Below are positions 46,742 through 58,748 of a DNA stretch of 64,000 nucleotides, piece by piece. This stretch comes from Tetrastigma voinierianum (lineage: Eukaryota > Streptophyta > Magnoliopsida > Vitales > Vitaceae). Location: the NCBI GenBank assembly GCA_016808115.1, contig JAEQBH010007413.1, positions 62,001 through 126,000 on the forward strand. Direction: 5' to 3'. A program made the translations under genes and the position numbers. The number at the start of each line of letters is the position of its first letter. Positions within the stretch are counted from its first letter, which is position 1. The notes under the pieces are model-generated. The model was not told where the DNA came from. It saw only the letters and a list, made by a program, of their open reading frames with translations, and did no database searches.

Positions 46742-49377
46742 TGCGCCCCGTCGAGAGGGTGTATGGTACATGTAACCTTAGGGTCGCATATGTGCACCAA
46801 GGGCTTCCTTAATTAGTTGAGTGCCACAGTAATATTTTTGAAAGTTGTTTTTAATGATGAAATTATAAAGTTTTCAAACAATTGTGGCACTTTTCAATTA
46901 AGGAAAGTGGAGGGGTGAAAGTGAAAATCATGGAAACTTTAACTAGTTAAAGTTTGTCATTTTCTTGAGACGTGCAATTAAAAGAAAAATCAACCCATTT
47001 GGGGAAGAAATGGCCGTGAGCTTCACTTAGAGGGAAGGTGACGATTTCTTTGGCTTTTTCTTGAGTTTTGCAGGGTTTTGGTCCTTGGAAGGTGGAGTGG
47101 TGCATCAATTAAGCAAGAGTTACTTCATTTGGGCAAGAATCAAGCAAGGGAAAAACCAAGGTTGGTAATTCTCTACCATGAAAACTTGGTTATTTTTCAA
47201 AGTTAATGCATAGGTTTTGCTCCTTGCATGTTATCTTTCTTGATTATGTGGTTGATTTCATGGTTTGGGCATGGTTGTAAAGTGAATTCTAAGTTAGGGT
47301 TTAAGGAACATAGATGCCCACCATGTGTTTGGTTTATGGCCTAAGTGAAATCTTACCTTAAAAAGTTAAGTGGTTGGCTTGAAATGTTGTTAAGGTGGTT
47401 AATTGTAAACTTTAATACGATTGGTTTGGAATTCCCAACTTTGTCAAGATGAAGGGCATTTTGAGGTTTTCCTTTAGAGTGCCATTTAGGCATGGATTTA
47501 AGGTCCTAAGTGCTTAGATTTGATGCGGTCGATAGGAATGAAGTGGATTAACAAGAGTTACCACATTTTCATCCAATTTTACTAGTAAAGCATGTTTTTT
47601 GGTCATAGGGGGCCAACGGTCGTTTCTTTTCAGTTTTTAAAAGTCTCAGTTTAGGACCTCAAGAGAGTGTTTTGTGGCGAGCGTTGAATTTATTACGCAT
47701 CAGAGCAACATTTGCAAAAGTTTAAGCTCTCTTGGCCGATTGGTATGTGGGGAAGAGTGGGAGGGTAGTTGGTCATTCGACTTGAATTCTAAGCCTCCCA
47801 ATTAATAATGTGGACCCCCGTCAAATTTTGTTTGAAATGGATATGGATAGCTTAGGGTCGCTTTGGAAAAGTTTGCCAAAATGAGTGGTTTTTAAGGGGA
47901 TTTTTATACTCAAGGGTAATTTGGTCATTTTGGATTAATATAAATGTTGTGTGACCCTAATGTGACTTTCGTGTTAATTTTCGTTAAATCCGAATCGGAT
48001 TTCAAAATGAGCAGGTAACTTTGTAGCTATGTTAAGTTTAACGATTCGTGAAGCGATTAATGTTTTAAGCGTATTCTCTTGAGTGTGTGGAGTAAGCGGT
48101 GGAGAAATTGTGAAGTCATGCTCAACTATTGTAAAGGAAAAGTGAGTGTTCAGCTTGTGCCCCAATACTAGTGTATTGTTTATAAATGGTTTTACGATTT
48201 TGTATGTTATGGTTTTAATTGTTAAACCATATTTTAAAACATGGTTTCGATTTGTTAAATAACCATATTTAAAGCTTTATGGCTTTGATTTTTTAAACCA
48301 TATTTTATAAAGCAACCAAGCAAGCAATATGTTTTATTAAGCAAGCAAAAATTATATTTTATAAGTTAAGCCTTAAGAAATCCCTAGTCTTAAGCAAGCA
48401 TTACCAGTCAGAGGTATTCCGTACGTGCACGAGGAAGTTAAGACATGATTTCATTGCATTTTATATTGCCTGGTCGGCAAACTTAGCTCATGCATTAGGG
48501 CATATTAGAGGAGGACCGTAGCACATACTGGAGTATATAGGGTTAGCGCTCTAGCTTCTTAATTGGTGATGGAGCATTCACCCATATTTACCGGAATAGG
48601 TGATGTGGACATGAGGTCTTTCCTCCGGCATGGTAGAGACATAGGTTTCCCGTGTTTACTAGGGTACACTAAGTAAGAAAGGCCTTTAGTGGTTGATCAT
48701 TATATTTATAAGCATTTTTACATACAACTTGAAATCAATCACTGATCATGGCGAAGCATTTTCACGAAGTCTTAGCAATTTTATAGCAAAGCAAGCAAGG
48801 TTTTCTGAAAGTGTTATGTAAAAGATAGTTTTACAATTTTGAGACATTTTCAGTAAAAGCAAGCATTTTATATAGCATACACTCATTGAGCTCTTTTAGC
48901 TCATTATTTTCCTGTTTTTAAAATTTATCTTCCAGGTACAAGTACACCGGATGTTAGGACATATTAGGGTCCTCCTGACTTCTAGACATATGTGCTATAT
49001 TTACTCACTATTGTATATATTTGTAAAGAAAACGTAACTAACTTTTGTTAGAAAATACTTTGAACTTGTATAGTTGTGTATATGTATATACATAGTTTTG
49101 TTTTATGAAATTGTGATGAGCTTAAGGCTCTTTAGAAGAAGTGTTATTGGTTGCCATAATTTAGAAGTATCATTTGTATTTACAGGTTTTGGGACATATA
49201 TATCTGTTGTTATGCTACAGAAATTTTATTAAAATCTGAAGTTTAAATGAAAAAATTTTTATCTGAGGTTTTCAGCAACAACTGCAGCTTAGCTTTATAA
49301 GATTCTCTAGTAGTTGAAGTATCATTTTGAGGTTGTGGGTTGCGAGCATTTGCTGTTGTAAGGGTAAGGGTGTGTCA
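46742..49377 (+). repeat. 5' LTR of element 6
   Basis: It starts near TGCGCCCCGTCGAGAGG, a form of the TGTAACGCCCCGTC at 56703 with three bases lost, and ends GGGTGTGTCA. The first 790 bases match 56703-57470 and the next part matches 63507-64000. At 2.6 kb the LTR is long. No genes are seen inside. Confidence 0.85.
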
Positions 49378-49380
49378 AGT

Positions 49381-49392
49381 TGGTATGAAAGC
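49381..49392 (+). other. Primer-binding site of element 6 (tRNA-iMet type)
   Basis: TGGTATGAAAGC lies 3 bases after the LTR. The common chromovirus site is TGGTATCAGAGC, complementary to the initiator tRNA-Met; two positions differ. A run of 24 T follows at 49512-49535. Confidence 0.75.
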
Positions 49393-49539
49393 GAGTCTTG
49401 AAACCTATTTTATCAAGCACCGTAGTTTTCTTATACACTATTTTACTATTGGCAACCATGCATTTCAAATTCACGTTACATATTTTAAGTGTTCAAAGTA
49501 TTAACCGATTGTTTTTTTTTTTTTTTTTTTTTTTTAATA

Positions 49540-50820
49540 AGCATTATATTCAGTGAGAGGGCGTCGAGGTCATCTGAGGAACCATTCCAAAAGGCCAGGC
49601 GTGCTGTAGTACGAGGAAGTTGAGCACAGTTGGTTCTACTCGCCTCCATGAATCGACCTCGTGGCGGAGTCGGGTTGGTTGCATTGGGATTGCGAGGGAG
49701 CTGAGTTCGAGTTGTTTCACAGCGGAGGCGGTTGGCGCAGTTGCTTTCCGGATGTGGCTATAGCGACTTCGTCACGGCGACCCATTTTCGGCCACACCTC
49801 CACCGCCACCCAAAGAGGTTCCTGAAGAGCATAGGAGGTCTATAAGCGGATTGGGCGCTAAGCCATATGGCGGCGGTGGTGATCGGAGGCGACACAGTTG
49901 TAGTTGAGCCGAGTAAATGAATTTATAAGAGTTATGGACTGCACAAATGACCAGAGGATCCTATTCTCAGGTTTTCTAATGGAAGACAGGGGCTAAGGAT
50001 TGTGGGATGTCGTGGATAGGAGGTATCACATTAGTGTCATGGATCGGTTATTGGTTCTTGACAAATTCTTTCCTTAGAGTCACAAGGATTAGAAGATTAA
50101 GGAGTTCTTCAGATTAGAGCAGAAGAACATGTCAGTATCAGAATATGAGAAGAGGTTCTCAGAGATAGTCAGATTGGTTCCATATATTTAGGTTGATGAA
50201 GTCTTAAAGTCTGGCTTGATTTCATTAGATTACGACACTGGATCAGAGTCCATTTTATGCGCTGGTTCCTGCCGACAGTTGGGACTTAGTTGAGGTCGCT
50301 CGGGGTTGAGAAGAGTGCTACAACTATGTCAGTAGAGTAGCGAGGAAGGTAAGAGGGGTGCGGACACTTCTAGTGAGCTGGTTGTAGTCCAACGAAGAAG
50401 CAAGGGTAGAAGTGCCTGGGGCGGAGGAGGTGCGGGTCGGGGAGGCGCCTCTAGTCGAGATCAGTGGTTAATTGGCAAGTAGTGTGACCTTGGTATTCCT
50501 CAGTACGTGATATGTGTTGAAAGCGACACCTTAGGAGTGTGAGATCTGTCTGAGGGAGTGTTTCCACTATGACCCGAGGAAAGGCCATTTTTCATTAAGG
50601 AGTGTCCTACATTGATTGGTGCGAGACATCGATAGCCAGCCCGACTACGACACCGATGAGCGCTCGAGAGGCCTTCGGGTAGAGGTTTCGAGTAGAGGGC
50701 GGTGCAACCGTTAGTGAAGCGGTAGTGGCGTGAAATTGAGGTAGTGCGAGATGAAGGCAGACTCATTACTCAAGCGAGGAGTTTATCGCGTGACTGATGG
50801 GGATGCGAGATGTCTGACTC
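49540..50820 (+). pseudogene. Chromovirus gag remnant, element 6
   Basis: Near 49555-49600 the frame reads RGRRGHLRNHSKRPG, the usual basic start of this gag, with the ATG lost. Around 50040-50190 it reads IKEFFRLEQ, then KNMSVSEYEKRFSEIVRLVP, the conserved gag core. At 50555-50610 a zinc knuckle is recognisable: CFHY, then RKGHF, with the bases for Ile-Lys-Glu-Cys-Pro one frame away. The second Cys has become Tyr. Gag would package element RNA. Stops lie throughout. Confidence 0.75.
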
Positions 50821-51135
50821 CGTGTGATTATTGGTATTATTTCTATCATGATCATGATGCATAACATTAGTGGACCACAGGAGCCCGCGTGTTCATTTGC
50901 ATCCAGGCCTTTCTTAGATCGCTTTCAGATAGAGACCCAACCATTAAGGGGTTGTATGAGATTTTCCCTTCCAACAGGAGATCCGTTATTCTCAGACAAA
51001 GTAGTTAGAGATAGTAGAGGATTCGATTGGGACGAGTTTAACTCATCTTGTAGCCCTAGATATGAGGATTTTGATGTGGTTCTCGGCATGGATTGGCTGT
51101 ACCACATAGACCACATTGCTGTGTTATAAAAAGGA
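50821..51135 (+). pseudogene. Chromovirus protease remnant, element 6
   Basis: The frame 50824-51129 contains SFASRPFLDRF, then DFDVVLGMDWLYHID. The second is the conserved Val-Ile-Leu-Gly-Met-Asp-Trp-Leu end of the aspartic protease. The catalytic Asp-Ser-Gly, expected just before ATHSF-like residues, is reduced to ISGPQ near 50868-50882, so the catalytic Asp is lost. The domain cuts the gag-pol chain. Confidence 0.8.
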
Positions 51136-52200
51136 AGTAAAGTTGCATAAGCCAAGGAATTCATAGGTTAAGTTCGAGTATCTATGTGAAGTTATTTTTA
51201 CGATTATGATCTACGCCATGGCAGTGCAGAGGATGTTGCGTAAGGGTTGTCAGGGTTATCTGGCTTATGTGGTGGAGACAAGGAAGGAGGGGACTCTAGT
51301 TGATGAGATTCCAGTTGTTAGAGTGTTCCCATATGTATTGCCAGATGATATTACAGGATTACCCCTAAATAGAGAAATGGAGCTCACCATTGATTTGATC
51401 CCAGGGACTGAGCCCATTTCCATTTCTCCTTATTGGATGGCTCCGGCAGAGTTGAGAGAGCTTAAGGCTCAGTTAGAAGAGTTATCTAGTAAGGGATTCA
51501 TTCGGCCGAGCATATCCCCATGGGGAGCTCCAATTCTCTTTGTGAAAAAGAAATATGGGAGTTTGCGGTTGTGTATGGGTCTGAGAGACGGATTCAGACG
51601 AGTTACCATCTACAATCGGTTCCTCCCTAAGATCGATGAGTTATTTGATCAACTCCGAGGGGGTCTCGGAGGCCTCCCGAAGATAGATTTGAGGTCAAGG
51701 TATCATCAGTTGAGGGTGTAGGAGGGTGATGTTCCTAAGACCGCATTCAGGACACGCTATGGGCATTATGAGTTTCGGGTGATGCCGTTTGGTTTGACTA
51801 ATTCCCTGGTAGCGTTTATGGATTTGATGAATTGGGTATTCCAGCCGTATTTGGATAGGTTCATCATAGTTTTTATCGATCATATACTAGTGTATTCAGT
51901 AGTCGAGGAACGTGAACGCGAGAATAGTGTTGGGAGATACGAGGAAGGCGTACGATTGTTTGCTGCCAAGTTGAGCAAGTGCCAGTTTTGGCTTGACACC
52001 CTGGCATTCCTAGGTTATGTGATCTCAACTAAGGGGGTGAGTGTGGATCCCCAGAAAATAGAAGCTGTGGTAAGATGGAAACCACCAAAGAATGTGTTAG
52101 AATTAGCTTCCCTTGGTTTTAAGCTGGGTATTACAGGAAGTTTGTTGAAGGGTTCTCCAGGATAGCAACCCCACTAGTAGAGTTTCGAGGAGTTGAAGGG
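51136..52200 (+). pseudogene. Chromovirus reverse transcriptase remnant, element 6
   Basis: Two long frames cover most of the domain. The frame 51206-51721 has VFPYVLPDDITGLPLNREME, then GTEPISISPYWMAPAELREL and FVKKKYGSLRLCMGLRD. The frame 51779-52165 has MPFGLTNSL and FIIVFIDHILVYS. The catalytic box, normally with two Asp residues (Val/Ile-Asp-Asp), reads FIDHIL, so the second Asp has become His. An extra stop lies at 51719-51721. The enzyme copies element RNA to DNA. Later blocks (YVISTKGVSVDPQKIEAV) are well kept. Confidence 0.9.
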
Positions 52201-52630
52201 TAGATTGACTTCAGCTCCAGTTCTAGCTTTACTCAATGGGAGAGATGGTTTGTGGTTTACAGTGATGCTTCCCAGAAGGGCCTTGGTTGTGTTTTGATGC
52301 AGAGTGATAGGGTGATTACGTATGCCTCTAGGCAGCTAAAGAAGCATGAGGAGAATTACCCTACACACGACTTAGAGCTTGTAGCAGTCGTGTTTTCCCT
52401 GAAGATATGAAGGCATTACTTATATGGTGCTCCTTGCAGGATCTTTACAGATCATAAGAGTCTTCGATATATTTTCACTACCCAGAAAAGTTAACCACAG
52501 AGGCAAAAGAAGATGGCTTGAGTTGATTTAAAGACTAAATGGCCCACTATTGAGTACCATACAGGAAAAGCCCAATGTAAGTAGCAAATGCCTTGAAGTA
52601 GGCGGCAGAGAGTTCTTTGTCTCTATATGA
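52201..52630 (+). pseudogene. Chromovirus RNase H remnant, element 6
   Basis: The plus strand reads VYSDASQKGLGCVLMQ, then VITYASRQLKKHEENYPTHD and LELVAVVFSLK, followed by a stop and RIFTDHKSLRYIF. The catalytic Asp in YSDAS, the Glu in DLEL and the Asp in TDHKSL are all still encoded, but stops separate them. The domain removes the RNA strand after copying. Confidence 0.85.
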
Positions 52631-53127
52631 GATCCCGGGTTATCTTCTAGCATTGGTGGATGAGAGCTTTAGGGGTGATATTGGAGGTTGAGGATTCAAG
52701 AACATTGTTAGTCACATTTCATGTTAGACCTCTCCTAGTGGATCAGATTTGGGTAGGGCAGTTGCAGGATCCACAGATGATTAAGCTTAAGCAGAAGACG
52801 AAAAAGGAAAGCGAGTTTCAAATTAGAGATGATGGCATGATAGTGAAGGCGGAGAATGTGTGTGCGGAGTATGGCGAGCTGAAGAGACATTATGGGAAGA
52901 AGCGTTCATTGCTTGTCTGCTAGCATATGCATCCGGGTAACCAAGATATACAAGACTTTGAAAGAACATTGCGGGTGGAATGGGATGAAGAAAGATCATG
53001 GGTTCATCTCAGGATCTAGCACATCAGCAAGTGGTGAGCATTAGAGGCCCGTGGGAAGATACAATTACTCCTATTTAGGTATGGAAATGGGAAGATCCTT
53101 ATGGATTTTGTGGTCTTCCAGGACTGG
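52631..53127 (+). pseudogene. Chromovirus integrase remnant, N-terminal part
   Basis: The frame 52660-52923 gives LVDQIWVGQLQDPQMIKLKQ and FQIRDDGMIV, the linker to integrase. Near 52925-53120 the bases of a HPG, a zinc-binding segment and MDFVV can be followed with frame changes. The reading stops at the solo LTR and continues at 55640. Confidence 0.75.
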
Positions 53128-55639
53128 TGTGAGGCCCACAGGCCGGGCCACGTGACCTGATTGAGGATCTGAACAAGCAGGGATTCTCGTTTAATTCTTT
53201 TATTTACCTTTTTATTAAATTTCATTTTCAAAAATGCAGCCCGAGATCATTTCGACCCTAATGGCGGATCAAGACAAAGCCCCCGTTTACTCCGACCATT
53301 TTCATTTATCTTATCAAAACACTTATTTATGTCATTTCCTTTTGGAAATTTCATTTATGCCGAAGCATTTTCAAACAGTGGGCCCATAAACATTCACTCT
53401 TATACAATTCATTTACAAAATGGCGTATCTTGCCTTTACAAAAATGATATACAAAAACATTAGTTCAAAGTTCAACTCTTTTGCTCACAAAATATCACAT
53501 GTTCAAAAGATATGATATGCATATGACGGGGTATATACTTATGCGCCGCAACTTCTTTATGACTCTACGCTTCTTGTTCTTGGCCTTCTTTCTTGCTTAC
53601 TCGAAGCACAAATAGATAAAAACTACTCCTTCAAGCATTTTCATGCTTAGTGGTTCTATAGAAGTTCTATTCAATCTTCAATTTAACTTGGCATGCATTT
53701 ATCATAAAATCATGCCTTTTATATCAAACAATACTCATGCTTATTCATTTCGCATGCTTTCACTTTACAAATCATTGATCATATAAATATATGCATTTTC
53801 ACATACAACAAATCATACCACAATTCAATTCATGAGATTCAAACGTACAATCTTAAAGATGTGTTTAGTTTACAAATCTCATTTACACTTATCAAGTTAG
53901 TTATTTCACTTTTGTCTATACAATTCATTTCATGATAGATTTAAGTTCGGTCAATCCCGTCCTTTTTTATCATTGATAATAGACTTACACATTTCACAAT
54001 TTCAGTCTTGATCATCTTAGGATGCGATTAATTGCACCTCGACATGTGGTATTTAAATGTCATGCACCATCATGACGGATGTCGATTGGTGCATCCCGCC
54101 AAGTGGGAACATTTCTTCAATGTCATACGTCATCATGACGGATGCTGATTGGTGCATCTCGCCAAGTGGGACATTGGACAATTTTGGGGTGCCTTCATGA
54201 CGGATGCCGATTGGGGCATCCCGCCAGGATGTTCATTCGATATATCGATTCAATTCAAGATGTCAAGAATTGATCGATTCATTTACAATTCGATTAATCT
54301 TTCACATGAAATTAATCGTCAATCATTTCAATTATCACATTTTTCAATCCATATGCACTTTCTTAATATCATTTTCAAAAGACCTGCTGTTCCATTTAAT
54401 CATTTCTGTTATTTGGTATACTACCAAAACACTTGAATTAAGGATAGAGTCAGTGAAAAAACCGAAGTTGTTGGCTCTAGTTTCCTTTCCTTCGATCTCG
54501 GTCCTAGGTTAGGTGTTCCTCACCCGTCCCTAGTCAATAATAATCATGCCACTCTTAGTGGATAAACAATTATTATACATTTTTATTGAATATGGAATTA
54601 TTTTCATTACTTGGTCTTGGGTTAAGACATAAGTACGTCGAAGACAAACTGTAAGCGAGTGCAGTATGTTTTCATTTAGTTTTATCCTTATTTGAACCCA
54701 CATTTATCATTTAGAAGGGTCTTTAAACTACCAGGGTACAAAAACGAGGTGTTCGAAAACAAAAATCCGAAAATTTGCCTTTATGAATAGTGACTTCACC
54801 ACGGCGAAGTGCTTCGCTGCAGCGAACCTATGGGTTTCATTCTGCCTTTACCATTTCATTGCGGCGGCGGCCTTCGCTCTTGCAGGGGCGCGAGGTGCCC
54901 TTATTTTGCGGCGAAGGGCGAGCTCTGCATTCCATTTTTTCTCCTTTGCGATTTTTGCCAAAAATCCTTAAACTCAAAACAAATCGGTAGAGATAACTCC
55001 CAAATGCATTCTTCCCTCCTAAACCCGACCACATGAGCAAAACCCAGTGTGGATGGATTAGGGTTTCTAACCAATAACATTTAAGAATTCTAAAGGTTTT
55101 GTGTAATAATGGAATCTTTTTGCATGAAGCCCTACCTTCTTCCTTCCTCCTTGCAAGATTTGCACAACCATGGAAGAATCACACCCAAAACCTCTTCCTT
55201 CTCCAAGCCCTAGCCTCTTCTCTCTCAAATACGGTATGCTCAAGATGAGCCCTTAGACCACTTTTGGTCATTTCAGTCTTTCTTTCCTTAAAGCCTTGTT
55301 TGGCTTACACAATAAATCTCATCTTTTTTTTTTTGCATTTTTAAATCTTAATTTCACTTTCATTTATCATTTAATTCACTTGGCATTTAAGCTCATTCTC
55401 TTTAGACTCTTAGGTCCTCATTTACACATTTCCAAATTTGCCCTTTCCACTTTGGTTAATTTCCGGTTTCAATCAATTTCTCATTTTAGCATATAATATT
55501 TAATCATATGCTCACATATTCCTTTTCACTTTGCATAATTTAACAATTTATCAGTTTTCCCGGAAAAACCCAAGTTTGGCTCAATTCATACCCGAAATAT
55601 ATAATAAAATTATTATAAAAATTCTAGTGGGGCGTTACA
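53128..55639 (-). repeat. Chromovirus-type solo LTR inside the integrase of element 6
   Basis: On the minus strand it starts TGTAACGCCCCAC and ends GGGCCTCACA, about 2.5 kb. It aligns with the plus-strand copy at 11434-13650. The integrase reading of element 6 is present on both sides. Inside is a GC-rich block (54784-54925) with CTTCGCTGCAGCGAA, and a tandem repeat (54068-54230). The target duplication is not clear (ACTGG against CTCAT). The family differs from element 6, whose LTR has another sequence after the shared TGTAACGCCCC. Confidence 0.75.
54068..54230. repeat. Tandem repeat, about 63-bp unit, 2.6 copies
   Basis: Units start at 54068, 54131 and about 54192. Each begins CATGACGGATG, continues GATTGGTGCATC and then CGCCAAGTGGGA. 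The third copy is partial (GATTGGGGCATCCCGCCAGG). It lies within the solo LTR, possibly near its promoter, which is not proven. Confidence 0.85.
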
Positions 55640-56687
55640 CTCATAGGCAACACGATGCTATATGGGTGATAATTGATCGATTGACGAAGTCTGCTCATTT
55701 TCTACCAGTTAATGTTGAGGATTCTCTAGAAAAGTTAGCCCAGTTGTATGTGGATGAGATAGTGAGATTTCATAGGGTTCCAGTTTCGATAGTTTCATAT
55801 CGATACCCCAAGTTACATCGGATTTTGAGACGGTCCGGTTCACGGGCAGCTTTAAATTTCGCCTTCATTTCATCCTCGAATGGATGGCAGTCGAAGAAGG
55901 ACCATTAAGGCGTTAGAGAGGATATCGCGAGCTTGTGTGATGGAATTCAAGGGGAGTTGGGATACTCATTTGGCATTGATGGAGTTCACCTAGAACAATA
56001 GCTATCAAGCCAGTATAGAGATGGATTCATTTGAGGCGTTGTATGGTAGGAAGTGTAGAACTCTAGTGTGTTGGGATGAGGTTGGTGAGAGGAGACTGAT
56101 AGGCCATGAGTTAGTGCAGGTCACTTCAGACAAAGTGAAAGTTGTCTGTGGTAACTTGAAGACGACAATAGATAGACAGAGAAGTTATGCGGACAGCCAT
56201 CGCAAAGACTTACAGTTTGAGATAGGTGACCGGGTCTTCCTAAATATTTCCCCTTGGAAGGGTGTTTTGAGGTTTAGGAGGCGAGGCGAGGCAAGCTTAG
56301 TCCGAGATTTATAGGGCCTTATGAGATTGTGAGCAAGGTGGGGGCCGGTGAACTACGAGGTTAAAGAGATTACCCCCCCAGTTATCTAGGATTCATGACA
56401 CATTCCATGTGTGTTAAAGTACATCGGATCCTTCATGTGTTGAAGGCAGCCACTTGTAGCTAAAGGAGAACTTTGACCTTGAGGAAACACGTGCGGTGTA
56501 GATGTAGGAACAAGTATTGAGGTAAAGGTGATTCCTTTGGATTAAAGTCTGTGGAGGAATCATGAGAGGAAGGCAGCTACCTTGGAGCCAGAGGCTCAGA
56601 TGCTCCATCAGTATCCTCAGTTATTTTCTGATTGGTATTTTCCTTTCCTTTCAGTTTAGTTTGTTCATTTCGAGGACGAAATGTTCT
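55640..56687 (+). pseudogene. Chromovirus integrase remnant, core and C-terminal part
   Basis: The frame 55531-55908 contains RQHDAIWVIIDRLTKSAHFL, then QLYVDEIVRFHRVPVSIVS. The catalytic Asp of DRLT is present. Near 55900-56010 an ALERISRACVMEFKG and HLALMEF segment follows. The frame 56021-56314 has MDSFEALYGRKCRTLVCWDE and QFEIGDRVFLNISPWKGV, the conserved end of the core. Around 56320-56640 LIGPYEIV and WRNHERKAATLEPEAQM mark the chromodomain-like tail. That tail is thought to guide insertion into heterochromatin in this family. Several frame changes and stops remain. Confidence 0.85.
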
Positions 56688-56702
56688 AAAGGAGGGAGGA
56701 TT
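56688..56702 (+). other. Polypurine tract of element 6
   Basis: AAAGGAGGGAGGATT directly precedes the 3' LTR start TGTAACGCC. The GAGGACGAAATG upstream is a phrase common before chromovirus tracts. Confidence 0.85.
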
Positions 56703-57470
56703 TGTAACGCCCCGTCACGAGAGGGTGTACTGTACATGTAACTGTAGGGTCGCATATGTGCAACAAGGGCTTCCTTAATTAGTTGAGTGCCATAGTAATT
56801 TTTTTGAAAGTTGTTTTTAAGGATGAAATTGTAAGGATTTTCAAACAGGTGGCACTTTTTTCAATTAAGAGAGAGTGAGTGCAAACCATGGAAACTAGTT
56901 AAGTTTGTCATTTTCTTGAGGCAGTGCAATTAAAAGAAAAATCAACCCATTTGGGAAGAAATGGCGTGTGAGCTTGGGGAAGGTGACGATTTCTTTAGCT
57001 TTCTTGAGTTTTGCAAGGGTTTTGGTCCTTGGAAGGTGGAGCAGGTTGGTGCATCAATTAAGCAAGAGTTACTTCATTTGGGCAGAATCCAAGCGAGGGA
57101 AAACCAAGGTTGGTAATTCTCTACCATGGCAGCGGTTATTTTTAAAAGTTAATGCATAAGGTTTTGCTCCTTGCATGTGTTATTTATCTTTCTTGATTGT
57201 GAATTAGGATTTCATGGTTTAGGCATGTTTGTGAGGTGAATTCTAAGTTAGGGTTTAAGGAACATAGATGCCCTGTGTGTTTGATTTATGGCCAGTGAAA
57301 TCTGCAAAAGTTAAGTGGTTAGCTTGAAATGTTGTTAAAGGTGGTTAATTGTAATTTTAATACAATTGGTTTTGGAATTCCCCAACTTTGTCGAAGATGA
57401 AAGAATTTGAGGTTTTCCTTTAGGTGCCATTTGAGGCGCGATTTAAGATCTAGAAGGTGGCGATTTGATG

Positions 57471-58748
57471 CGATTAGGTACCAAGGTAGGTGATGCGGAA
57501 TCAACAAATTTATCTAAGTTCCTCCTGCGCTCGTAGTGAAAACTCTGCCAGTATAGCGGTCTAAGGTGTTTCTGAGGGATGAGTTTCTTCATTTTAAATG
57601 ATTTGAGTGAAACGAAAATGGTGAATTAAATTTGGATTTTAAGGTTTAGTTAAAACGGTGAGTTTTGGGGTTTTAAACTGAAAATAAAATGGAGAAAAAT
57701 GAAAAGAACTCCTTGTGAGTCTAGACCCGCACAGGTTGGGGTTTAAGGCCTTCTTTATGTCCTCGGTCTTTCCTCGCGTTGGGGAAGATGTATATAGTCA
57801 TTTCGAACCGGATCTTCATTAAGCAACTTTAAAAAAACTAAACCACAACAGTTTTCCTTTTGAAAAACAACATTTATTAGTAATGTTCCCCGAGAAAATG
57901 AAAACATGCCTCCGATCTACTAGAGTGACAAATAGAAAACAACTAATGAATCTCGAGTGGATCTAGCAATAGCATCCATTGAACCCTAAGATTGCTAAAT
58001 ATTGATCAATGAAGGCATATCAAATGAGTTCTAACCTAGAAGTGAGAAATAGGAACATAAATAACCAAAAAATGTGTGCGTTAAAAGCAGAGGGACCGTG
58101 CGTTACCTCCCGACTACAGCGCGTGCCGTCCTCTTCAAGGAGGGAGGCCTAGCCAACCATCCTCTAGTTGTCATCTCTGAAGGAGTGTTTGAGTAGCCAG
58201 GGAAAATGAGAAAAGGGAAAAACGGGAGAACTGAACACTAATTTTATTTATAGCAAAAAAATCCGTCCTCCTCCAACAGTGTATACAAATGGCTTATGTA
58301 GCCTTACAAACTAAGTGAAATACCATCCAATCCAAACATAAGTGAATAAAACAAGGGTAGAAAGGAGAAAAACCAAAAATTGTAGCAAAAACAAAAAGTG
58401 CGTGAAATCTGCGGAGAACATGGGGCTGCGAGATGCCTGATCTTTGTTAGTAATGAGTGCTGGAGAAGCTTTCTGCGGTGGTGTTTTTCTTCACATTTGC
58501 CCTTCTTCCTTAAAATCTATGATTTGAAATGCTGAGTTTGACTAGAATTCTTACCACTAGTGCTTGGATCGACTGTAATGTTGGCATGATTAGCCTTGAA
58601 AACTACATAAAATTTGCCCACAAAATGTGATCATTAAAATAGTAGGGACCGTATGTGTAAATCGGGTTAATTATAACAATTAGTATACAAAAAATGCTCA
58701 AAAACCTATTAAAAATAGGGTTCAAAATAGCACTTTTTAGACTAATCA
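57471..58748 (-). repeat. 3' LTR of element B
   Basis: The high end reads AGACTAATCA, next to CACACCCCAAC, whose complement GTTGGGGTGTG is the polypurine tract. The low end reads CGATTAGGTACC, where the expected TG has become CG. It matches 62227-63506 closely, apart from many short gaps. Confidence 0.85.

Noticed and set aside
54068..54230. Regularly spaced repeats suggesting a CRISPR-like array
   Set aside because: The units are contiguous with no unique spacers, number fewer than three and lie inside a plant LTR. It is a minisatellite.
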